Assembly: GCA_946413245.1 (NCBI GenBank)
Contig: CAMKJS010000017.1
Location: 1-47,482 of the forward strand
Length of the DNA: 47,482 bases
From: an uncultured Clostridia bacterium
Lineage (GTDB): Bacteria; Bacillota; Clostridia; Christensenellales; Aristaeellaceae
Direction of reading: 5' to 3'
Below are positions 41,652 through 47,482 of this stretch, in pieces (position 1 is the first letter of the stretch; each line of letters starts with the position of its first letter). Under the pieces are notes generated by a model that was not told the DNA's origin, made no database searches, and worked only from the letters and a program-made list of their open reading frames with translations. A program made the position numbers and the translations under genes.

Positions 41652-42854
41652 ATGAAAAACGCTCCTTTACCGCTGAAGAACCTGATCAGAAAACCGGGGA
41701 GAACCACAGCCCTGGTGCTGCTGACCGCTTTTCTGGCTCTGGCTGTTTTCGGCGGCTCAGTGATCATACTCTCTCTGCGCACGGGGCTCCGGAGCCTGGA
41801 GGCCCGCCTGGGAGCGGACATTATTCTGGTGCCTTCTGAGGCGCAGAGCAAGATCAGCTTTCAGAACATGTTTCTGCAGGGAACCACCGGCGCGTTTTAT
41901 ATGGATGCGGCTGTGACGGATAAAGCCATGGGCGTGCCCGGCGTGGAGAAAACCGCGCCGCAGACCTTTCTGGCGTCCCTGAAGGCAGACTGCTGCTCCG
42001 TGAAGATCCAGGTGATCGGGATTGATCCAGAAAAGGATTTCACCGTTCAGCCGTGGATCGCGCGCAGTCTGACCGGGGAACTGGGGGATATGGACGTCGT
42101 GACCGGCTGCCGGGTGGAAGCCGGTATCGGAGAAATTATCCGGATCTATGATCAGCGGTGCAAGGTTGTCGCGCGGCTTGAACCCACGGGAACCGGCCTG
42201 GATACTGCCGTCTACTGCAATATGGGTACCATGAATACCCTGCTGGCTGCCGCGGAAGCCAAAGGCGTCAGCCACAAAATCTCCAGCGGGGACGATTCCG
42301 TCGTCTCAGCCGTCTATGTCAAGGTGAAGGACGGATATGACATTGATACGGTCAATTCAGCGCTGACCGGAAAGCTCCGCAAAGTAACAGCCGTCCGGAC
42401 CCGGTCCATGATCACCGGTGTTTCGGACAGCCTGGCAGGAATCAGCCGCACCGTTACGACGATGGTCATCGTAATCTGGGCGCTGGCCCTGATCATCCTG
42501 ATGCTTGCCTATATTCTGATTGTCCGGGAGCGTTCCAGGGAGTTTGCCGTGCTCCGCCTCATCGGCGCGTCGGGAAACATGCTGGGCAGGATGGCGCTGA
42601 CCGAATCCGCGGTTTGCGGCCTGGCCGGCGGCCTCGTGGGAACCGGCCTGGCAGCAATCGGTGTTTTCTCGTTTTCCGCCCTGATTGAGAGCAGCCTGGG
42701 ACTGCCGTATCTGCTTCCGGATCCGGGCACGCTCCTTCTTCTGGCGGCGGGCACCGTCATTCTTTCCGCTGCGGTTTCCGCCCTGGCAAGCGCCTTTGCG
42801 GCATGGCGCCTCAGCAGGGTAAACCCGGGGACCGCGCTCAGGGAGGGGAACTGA
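41652..42854 (+). CDS. FtsX-like ABC permease of the second transporter module
   Basis: This 400-residue permease has an N-terminal helix (about 20-45), an extracytoplasmic domain (about 45-265) and three C-terminal helices after the REFAVLRLIGASG coupling motif. It lacks the FMN-binding insert seen in permease 2 of the upstream module. It is one base from the next ATPase gene and seven from the DUF4418 gene, so the three form a coupled unit at the end of the iron operon. With only one permease gene it would act as a homodimer. The substrate is unknown. Confidence 0.88.
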   Translation: MKNAPLPLKNLIRKPGRTTALVLLTAFLALAVFGGSVIILSLRTGLRSLEARLGADIILVPSEAQSKISFQNMFLQGTTGAFYMDAAVTDKAMGVPGVEKTAPQTFLASLKADCCSVKIQVIGIDPEKDFTVQPWIARSLTGELGDMDVVTGCRVEAGIGEIIRIYDQRCKVVARLEPTGTGLDTAVYCNMGTMNTLLAAAEAKGVSHKISSGDDSVVSAVYVKVKDGYDIDTVNSALTGKLRKVTAVRTRSMITGVSDSLAGISRTVTTMVIVIWALALIILMLAYILIVRERSREFAVLRLIGASGNMLGRMALTESAVCGLAGGLVGTGLAAIGVFSFSALIESSLGLPYLLPDPGTLLLLAAGTVILSAAVSALASAFAAWRLSRVNPGTALREGN

Positions 42855-42855
42855 T

Positions 42856-43539
42856 ATGCTGCTTCGGGCCGATCACATCAGCAAAACTTTTTTCCGCAGT
42901 ACCGGAAGCGCCAATTATTTTTATGCCGTTTCCCCTCTGAGCATGGAAATCGCCCCGGGAACGGTCACCGTACTGACGGGCAGAAGCGGTTCCGGAAAAA
43001 CCACGCTGCTGAATATGCTTTCGGGGATTCTGGAACCGACAGAGGGAAAGGTATGGGCGGACGACACCGATCTGTACGGTCTGAAGGATGCCGCGCTTTC
43101 CCGCTTCCGGAACGACCGGATCGGCGTCGTCTCGCAGGCCAGGAGCGCGGTGGACACGCTGACGGTGGCGGAAAACATCCTGCTGCCGGCAAAACTGTAC
43201 GGAAAAACACCGCCTGAAGAAGAAACAAGGTACTGGATGAAAGCGTTTGAAATCGCTCCTCTGGCGGACGCGATGCCGAAAGAGCTTTCCGGCGGCGAAC
43301 TGAGGCGGATGGCGATCATCCGGGCTCTCGTTCAGGATCCGGACGTTCTTTTTGCCGACGAACCCACAGGCGATCTGGACGATGAAAACACAAAAAAGGT
43401 TTTATCCGCTCTGCATGCTTTTGCGCACGAAAGAAACAGGGCGGTGTTCATCGTAACGCATGAGAACGAGGCGGTGAAATATGCGGACCGGCTCTTCAGA
43501 ATGGAGAAAGGTCAGATCATGCAGCCGGAAAGCGAATAA
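42856..43539 (+). CDS. ABC transporter ATP-binding protein of the second module
   Basis: This 227-residue LolD-like ATPase has Walker A GRSGSGKTT near residues 41-49, signature LSGGELRRM near 144-152, Walker B VLFADEPT and H-loop VTHE. It starts one base after the permease stop with an AGGGAGGGGA site. It is the last gene of the operon that begins with FTR1; a strong bidirectional terminator follows at 43574-43604. Confidence 0.93.
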   Translation: MLLRADHISKTFFRSTGSANYFYAVSPLSMEIAPGTVTVLTGRSGSGKTTLLNMLSGILEPTEGKVWADDTDLYGLKDAALSRFRNDRIGVVSQARSAVDTLTVAENILLPAKLYGKTPPEEETRYWMKAFEIAPLADAMPKELSGGELRRMAIIRALVQDPDVLFADEPTGDLDDENTKKVLSALHAFAHERNRAVFIVTHENEAVKYADRLFRMEKGQIMQPESE

Positions 43540-43573
43540 TAACCGCTGAAAAGATGCAGTATCCGCGGTACAG

Positions 43574-43604
43574 GAAAAGCAGTGCCCGCGAGGCACTGCT
43601 TTTC
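43574..43604. terminator. Bidirectional rho-independent terminator
   Basis: Perfect 13-bp arms (43574-43586 with 43592-43604) with loop CGCGA. The stem ends in TTTTC on the plus strand, followed by TTCATTCTT, and in TTTTC on the minus strand. It serves the iron operon and the convergent glmS gene. Confidence 0.88.
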
Positions 43605-43611
43605 TTCATTC

Positions 43612-45480
43612 TTACTCCACCGTAACGCTCTTGGCCAGATTCCTCGGCTTGTCCACATCCAGCCCCCTGTTCACGCTGGTGTAATATGCCAGCAGCTGAA
43701 GCGGGACAATCGCCAGCGAAGCGATGAAGTGTTCGTCCGTCTTCGGCACATATACGGTGAAGTTCACGGAATCCTCCACGGAGAAGAAGCCGTTCGTCGT
43801 CAGCCCCATCAGATAGGCGCCGCGGCTCCTGCATTCCAGCATGTTGCTTACCGTCTTCTCGTACAGGCTTCCCTGGGTCAGCACGCCGATGACCAGGGTG
43901 TTGTTCTCAATCAGGCTGATGGTTCCGTGCTTCAGCTCGCCCGCCGCGTAGGCCTCGGAATGGATGTAGCTGATTTCTTTCATTTTCAGGCTGCCCTCAA
44001 GGCTGATCGCATAGTCCAGCCCCCGGCCGATGAAGAAGATATCGTGGGTGTTGGCGATCTTGGAGGAGAACCACTGCAGCCGTTCCTTTTCTTCCAGAAT
44101 ACGGCGGATCTGATCCGGGATCGCGGCAAGCGCTTCCAGGAATCCCGCAACCTGCTCCCCGGTGACGGCGCCGCGTACGGCCGCCAGATGCACTGCCAGC
44201 ACGTCCACGGCAATCAGCTGCGCGCTGTACGCCTTGGTCGTCGCCACGGCGATCTCCGGCCCCGCCAGCGTATACAGCGTATGATCCGCTTCCCGGGCGA
44301 TCGTGGAGCCGATCACATTGACCACCGCCAGCGTCATTGCGCCGCGTTCCTTTGCCACCCGGAGCGCCGCCAGGCTGTCCGCTGTCTCTCCGCTCTGGCT
44401 GATGACGATCACCAGCGTATCGGGAGCCGCGGGAATGCTGCGGTACCGGTATTCGCTCGCCAGTTCCACCCGCACCGGGATTTTCGCCAGATCCTCGATC
44501 ACATACTGCGCCGCCATGCCTACATGCCAGGCGGAGCCGCAGGCCACGATATCGATCCGGCTGACGGCTTTCAGCATTTCGTCCGTCAGGCCGGTTTCCG
44601 CCAGCGTAATCCTTCCGTCCTTCACCAGGCTGTTCAGCGTGTCCCGCACAGCCCTGGGCTGCTCATGGATCTCCTTGAGCATAAAATGCTCATATCCGTC
44701 CTTTTCCGCGGACGCCGCGTCCCAGGTGATCTCGGTCAGCGGCAGGGAAACCTCGTCTCCGTTCAGATCATAGAACCTGACGCTTCCGGGACTGATCCTT
44801 CCTACCTGCAGGTTGTCAATATAGTAGACATTTCGTGTGTGCTTCAGAATGGCGGGCACGTCCGAAGCCAGATAAGAGGCGTCCTCCGCGGTGCCGATCA
44901 CCAGCGGGGAATCCTTCCGCGCCACAAAGATTTCATCCGGATAGTCCCTGAACATCAGAGCCAGCGCGTAACTGCCCCGTACCCGCACCATGGTCCGGGT
45001 GATCGCGTCCACCGGTCCGATCTTATACTTCTTGTAGTAATAGTCGACCAGCTTAACCACGACTTCCGTGTCCGTTTCGCTGTAGAACGCGTAGTTGTGC
45101 CGCAGCAGCTTTTCCTTCAGTTCCAGAAAATTCTCGATAATGCCGTTATGCACGCCTACCACATCGCTCTCCACCGTTCCGGAACCGGAACCGGAGCAGT
45201 TTCCGCTCACGTGCGGATGGGCGTTGACCATGCTGGGATCCCCATGGGTCGCCCAGCGCGTATGCCCGATGCCGCAGGTGCCCGGCAGCGCTTTTCCCTG
45301 ATCTGTTTTGTCCGCCAGGTGATACAGCTTTCCGGTGGCTTTCACGACCTCCGCCGGCGCCGAGCCGTTGCGAACCGCCAGCCCGGCCGAATCATACCCC
45401 CTGTATTCCAGCCTGGCCAGCCCGTCCAGCAGGATCGGAGCTGCCTGCACATGACCTGTATATCCGACGATTCCACACAT
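43612..45480 (-). CDS. glmS: Glutamine--fructose-6-phosphate aminotransferase
   Basis: This 622-residue enzyme makes glucosamine-6-phosphate from fructose-6-phosphate and glutamine, the first step of cell-wall amino-sugar synthesis. The N-terminal glutaminase domain starts MCGIVGYTG with the catalytic Cys as residue 2, then LEYRGYDSAGLA and GHTRWATHG. Two SIS isomerase domains follow, with VVISQSGETADSLAALR and the C-terminal AKSVTVE. Length is close to the usual 600-610. The start at 45480 is fixed by the Cys2 requirement and a GGGAGG site; longer in-frame starts are not plausible. The 5' leader is structured but not a glmS ribozyme. Confidence 0.97.
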   Translation of the reverse strand: MCGIVGYTGHVQAAPILLDGLARLEYRGYDSAGLAVRNGSAPAEVVKATGKLYHLADKTDQGKALPGTCGIGHTRWATHGDPSMVNAHPHVSGNCSGSGSGTVESDVVGVHNGIIENFLELKEKLLRHNYAFYSETDTEVVVKLVDYYYKKYKIGPVDAITRTMVRVRGSYALALMFRDYPDEIFVARKDSPLVIGTAEDASYLASDVPAILKHTRNVYYIDNLQVGRISPGSVRFYDLNGDEVSLPLTEITWDAASAEKDGYEHFMLKEIHEQPRAVRDTLNSLVKDGRITLAETGLTDEMLKAVSRIDIVACGSAWHVGMAAQYVIEDLAKIPVRVELASEYRYRSIPAAPDTLVIVISQSGETADSLAALRVAKERGAMTLAVVNVIGSTIAREADHTLYTLAGPEIAVATTKAYSAQLIAVDVLAVHLAAVRGAVTGEQVAGFLEALAAIPDQIRRILEEKERLQWFSSKIANTHDIFFIGRGLDYAISLEGSLKMKEISYIHSEAYAAGELKHGTISLIENNTLVIGVLTQGSLYEKTVSNMLECRSRGAYLMGLTTNGFFSVEDSVNFTVYVPKTDEHFIASLAIVPLQLLAYYTSVNRGLDVDKPRNLAKSVTVE

Positions 45481-45510
45481 AATCCGTTTCCTCCCACAAA
45501 TATACTGCAT

Positions 45511-45589
45511 AACGAATCTGGTTTCCGGATTCGTTGATCATCCGAACGGTATAAAAGGGAACTGATTGATTTGCCCGAGGCAAATCAAT
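45511..45589 (-). other. glmS 5' leader stem-loops
   Basis: Two clear hairpins lie in the minus-strand leader: 8-bp arms 45511-45518/45528-45535 and 11-bp arms 45565-45575/45579-45589 with a 3-base loop. A further pairing, GGCAAAG with CTTTGCC, followed by a T-rich stretch lies nearer the promoter (about 45606-45642). The arrangement could be an attenuator. No glmS ribozyme core was found. Confidence 0.5.
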
Positions 45590-45653
45590 GTGATCATGAG
45601 CATAAAAGCGGCAAAGCGGCCTGATGCATGACCCCTTTGCCGTGCTCCGGAAG

Positions 45654-45682
45654 AGCATACCATGTTCCGTTGTTTGTGTCAA
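45654..45682 (-). promoter_or_regulatory. Promoter of glmS
   Basis: On the minus strand a perfect -35 TTGACA (45677-45682) and TATGCT (45654-45659) are separated by 17 bases. The transcript leader would be about 165 bases. Confidence 0.8.
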
Positions 45683-45708
45683 TACGTTATAATACATTAT
45701 AAAATGGT

Positions 45709-46755
45709 TTACAGTCTTCGGAAACCGAAATGGGCGCCGCAGCTCTCGCGCACCACCAGGGTGGCCTCCCGGACGATGGCGAAGGAGCGGGAAGAGGATT
45801 CCCTGGCCAGAAGCAGCTCCCGGACGGCGCTCTGGGCCATCTCCTCCGGATGCAGATCCACGGAGGTCAGGGCAGGATCCGTATAGGCGCAGAAAAACTG
45901 ATTGTCACAGCCGATAATGGCCATATCCCGGGGAAGCGAAAGCCCCATTTTTTTCAGCTGCTTGATGACGCCGAGCGCGACGAGGTCATTGAACGTCACG
46001 ATGGCAGTGGGCCAGCGGGAAGAATCCAGGCCGGAAAGCATCCGAAGGACGGCTCTTTCGCCGCTCTCCATGTCATATCCGGCGTCCACGTGGTAGGCCG
46101 GATCGTCCGGCAGGTCCATGACGCGCAGCTGCTCCAGGAAACCGGCGCCCCGGCGGGAAGTATCCTTGCTGTGCATCGAGCCGCCCAGGAAAGCGATCCG
46201 CCGGTGCCCCAGCGTGTGCAGATGGCGGACGGGGAGACGGGAGCAGTTCACCAGGTCGCTCTGAATGCAGATGCATTCCAGCGAAACGTCCTGCGGGCAG
46301 ATCGTCGCCACCGGCATATACTTTCCCAGCTTCTCCAGGGCGGTATTCAGGTCTCCGCGATCCGCCGACCAGATGCTGCCTGCGAAAAGCACCCCGTCCA
46401 TGCGGCAGCGGATCAGCTCGTTCACGAGTTCCGCGGAAATGGCCTGGTTTTCCATCGTCTGAAAGAGGCGGATGCTGCAGCCGTTCTTATCCGCTTCCCA
46501 GTAAGCCGCGTCCAGGATCCGGTTGAAATACAGGTTTGAGATCACGGGAAGGACGACCGCCAGCGCGCGGCTGCGCCCGCTCTCCAGATTCTGCGCGGAC
46601 ATGCTGGGCGTATAGGCGTGCGCGTCGATGACCTGCTGCACTTTCAGGCGGGTCGCTTCCTTCACATGCGGATCCTTCCGGACCACGCGCGTAACAGTGG
46701 CAGTGGAAACGCCGGCCTCCCGGGCAATATCATAGATGGTGGCTTTTCTGTTCAT
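45709..46755 (-). CDS. LacI-family transcriptional regulator
   Basis: This 348-residue repressor has the N-terminal LacI helix-turn-helix ATIYDIAREAGVSTATVTRVV (about 5-25), the hinge-helix region near 50-60, and a periplasmic-binding-protein-like effector domain, with GHRRIAFLGG near residue 175 and DLHPEEMAQSAVREL near the end. The start at 46755 was chosen because it gives the standard HTH position and has a GGAGGA site; the in-frame extension upstream runs through the promoter. It is divergent from a sugar-type solute-binding protein gene, and two matching palindromes lie between them, so it probably represses that operon. Confidence 0.93.
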   Translation of the reverse strand: MNRKATIYDIAREAGVSTATVTRVVRKDPHVKEATRLKVQQVIDAHAYTPSMSAQNLESGRSRALAVVLPVISNLYFNRILDAAYWEADKNGCSIRLFQTMENQAISAELVNELIRCRMDGVLFAGSIWSADRGDLNTALEKLGKYMPVATICPQDVSLECICIQSDLVNCSRLPVRHLHTLGHRRIAFLGGSMHSKDTSRRGAGFLEQLRVMDLPDDPAYHVDAGYDMESGERAVLRMLSGLDSSRWPTAIVTFNDLVALGVIKQLKKMGLSLPRDMAIIGCDNQFFCAYTDPALTSVDLHPEEMAQSAVRELLLARESSSRSFAIVREATLVVRESCGAHFGFRRL

Positions 46756-46794
46756 TATATTCCTATCCTCCGGAAAACGCTTGACTGCGGAAGT

Positions 46795-46823
46795 ATAGTA
46801 GCATGATTCGGCTGAAAAAGCAA
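46795..46823 (-). promoter_or_regulatory. Promoter of the LacI-family regulator gene
   Basis: On the minus strand TTGCTT (46818-46823) and TACTAT (46795-46800) are separated by 17 bases. Operator 1 lies just upstream of the -35. Confidence 0.6.
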
Positions 46824-46828
46824 GAAAA

Positions 46829-46844
46829 ATGTTACCGATAACAT
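46829..46844. promoter_or_regulatory. LacI-family operator 1
   Basis: ATGTTACCGATAACAT has 6-bp arms around CCGA. It lies between the -35 elements of the two divergent promoters and shares ACCGATAACAT with operator 2. Confidence 0.7.
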
Positions 46845-46885
46845 AAAAAAGATCAAAAAAATTTGCAAATACCGCAAAAAGTATC

Positions 46886-46914
46886 TTGACAAAAAGGGCC
46901 AAAAGCAATAGGAT
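46886..46914 (+). promoter_or_regulatory. Promoter of the solute-binding protein operon
   Basis: TTGACA (46886-46891) and TAGGAT (46909-46914) are separated by 17 bases. The leader to the start at 47028 is about 107 bases. Confidence 0.8.
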
Positions 46915-46984
46915 TTAGACAAATACAGGGATGAACGAGGCAAAACGGGCTGGGGAAAGAAGGAAATGGAACCCGAAGACTGTG

Positions 46985-46998
46985 AAACCGATAACATT
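46985..46998. promoter_or_regulatory. LacI-family operator 2 (half-degenerate)
   Basis: AAACCGATAACATT repeats the right arm and centre of operator 1 (ACCGATAACAT at 46987-46997). It lies in the transcribed leader, about 153 bases from operator 1, so looping or roadblock repression is possible. Confidence 0.6.
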
Positions 46999-47027
46999 CC
47001 TGAAGAATATGTGAGGAGGAACCATTC

Positions 47028-47482
47028 ATGAAGAAAATGCTGTCTGTGCTGCTCGCCGCGATGATGCTGCTCTCGCTGCTGGCCGTGCCCGCCCTGGCTG
47101 ATGACCAGGTGCTGACCGTGGTGACCTGGGACGCCACTACCACCCCCTATCTGGTTGCCCAGAAGGAAGCTTTCGAGGCTTCCCATCCCGGCGTCACCAT
47201 CGAGTATGTGGACGTTGCCTCTCAGGACTACGCCGTGAAGACGACCACCATGCTGGAAGGCGGGGACACGAGCGACGTGTTCATGATCAAGGAGATCGAC
47301 AATCTGATCAACTGGCAGGCCCAGGGCTTCGCCGCCCCGCTGGCTGATTATGTCGCCGCCGGCTACGACATGTCCGGCTTCGTCGGAACCGAGAAGAACT
47401 ACGCGGTGGACGGCGTGCAGTACGCGATTCCGTTCCGCAGCGACTTCTGGGTGCTGTTCTACAACAAGGATCTGTTTGACGC
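47028..47482 (+). CDS. Extracellular solute-binding protein (family 1, sugar type), 3'-truncated
   Basis: The gene starts at ATG 47028 with a GAGGAGG site and runs off the window after 151 codons; full-length members have about 400-450. A signal peptide (MKKMLSVLLAAMMLL, ending near VPALA) precedes the mature part, which begins VLTVVTWDATTTPYLV and contains EAFEASHPGVTIEYVD and FRSDFWVLFYNKDLFD, typical of family 1 ABC sugar-binding proteins. Membrane permease genes are expected downstream. The divergent LacI-type regulator and two operators point to sugar-inducible control. Confidence 0.9.
   Translation, partial: MKKMLSVLLAAMMLLSLLAVPALADDQVLTVVTWDATTTPYLVAQKEAFEASHPGVTIEYVDVASQDYAVKTTTMLEGGDTSDVFMIKEIDNLINWQAQGFAAPLADYVAAGYDMSGFVGTEKNYAVDGVQYAIPFRSDFWVLFYNKDLFD

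Noticed and set aside
43582..45537. Long plus-strand frame opposite glmS
   Set aside because: It begins inside the bidirectional terminator and mirrors glmS; no family resemblance.
45481..45682. glmS ribozyme
   Set aside because: The conserved ribozyme core could not be found in the leader on the correct strand; only simple hairpins are present.
45392..45697. Small minus-strand frame overlapping the glmS leader as a possible leader peptide
   Set aside because: It has no ribosome binding site, its frame runs into glmS out of register, and its coding character is poor. The region reads better as a structured leader.
1..47482. Insertion sequences, prophage, CRISPR, tRNA or rRNA genes
   Set aside because: No transposase, integrase, phage or Cas motif, no regularly spaced repeats and no tRNA- or rRNA-like sequence was recognised on reading.

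Overview
The window is a GC-rich bacterial chromosome segment. It most resembles a member of the Bacillota, class Clostridia, probably from a gut or rumen. The reasons are strong AGGAGG-type ribosome binding sites, frequent ATGA or GTGA gene overlaps, short Lys-Lys-hydrophobic signal peptides ending in Ala-x-Ala, sigma-A promoters, and the gene families present (citrate lyase, TTT transporter, DtxR-type regulator, LacI/solute-binding protein pair). This taxonomic guess is inference; there is no rRNA or marker gene to fix it. No tRNA, rRNA, CRISPR array, insertion sequence or phage gene was recognised.

Region 1 (1-10.6 kb) is housekeeping and transport: the 3' part of glgB, an inositol-phosphatase-family gene, a pair of ABC exporter half-transporters, a DMT-family permease, a Ca2+-type P-type ATPase and a GNAT acetyltransferase.

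Region 2 (10.6-23.4 kb) looks like one long tricarboxylate catabolic operon behind a good promoter at 10670-10698. It holds a TctCBA transporter, a single-chain aconitase-family hydratase, a small flavin-reductase-like protein, two half-size CHR-family transporters, and a complete citrate lyase set (citD, citE, citF, a citX-citG fusion, citC). Together they could import a C6 tricarboxylate (citrate, or aconitate isomerised through the hydratase) and cleave it to acetate and oxaloacetate. GC-rich hairpins separate several of the genes and probably set their relative expression.

Region 3 (23.4-29.5 kb) has glycerate kinase, a D-2-hydroxyacid dehydrogenase, a GNAT gene that looks frameshifted, a sirtuin, a double cyclic-nucleotide-binding-domain protein, and a lipoprotein hydrolase.

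Region 4 (29.5-43.6 kb) is a metal (most likely iron) island. A DtxR/MntR-family repressor, an AraC-type regulator with a MacB-like ABC transporter, and a divergent operon are joined by four copies of a shared palindrome (RTTA-N8-TAAC) in the promoters. The divergent operon encodes an FTR1 permease, a P19/Tp34-type periplasmic protein, a DUF2318 membrane protein, two FtsX-like permeases and an ATPase, which is the layout of the Campylobacter p19 / E. coli fet ferrous-iron systems. It is followed by a DUF4418 protein and a second permease/ATPase pair. The most striking observation is that the second FtsX-like permease carries a complete FMN-binding domain, with the flavinylation motif DALSGAT, inserted in its extracytoplasmic loop. 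This suggests a redox-active iron transporter.

Region 5 (43.6 kb to end) has glmS behind a structured leader that is not the glmS ribozyme, a LacI-family regulator, and a divergent solute-binding protein gene cut by the window end; two copies of a LacI-type operator flank their promoters.
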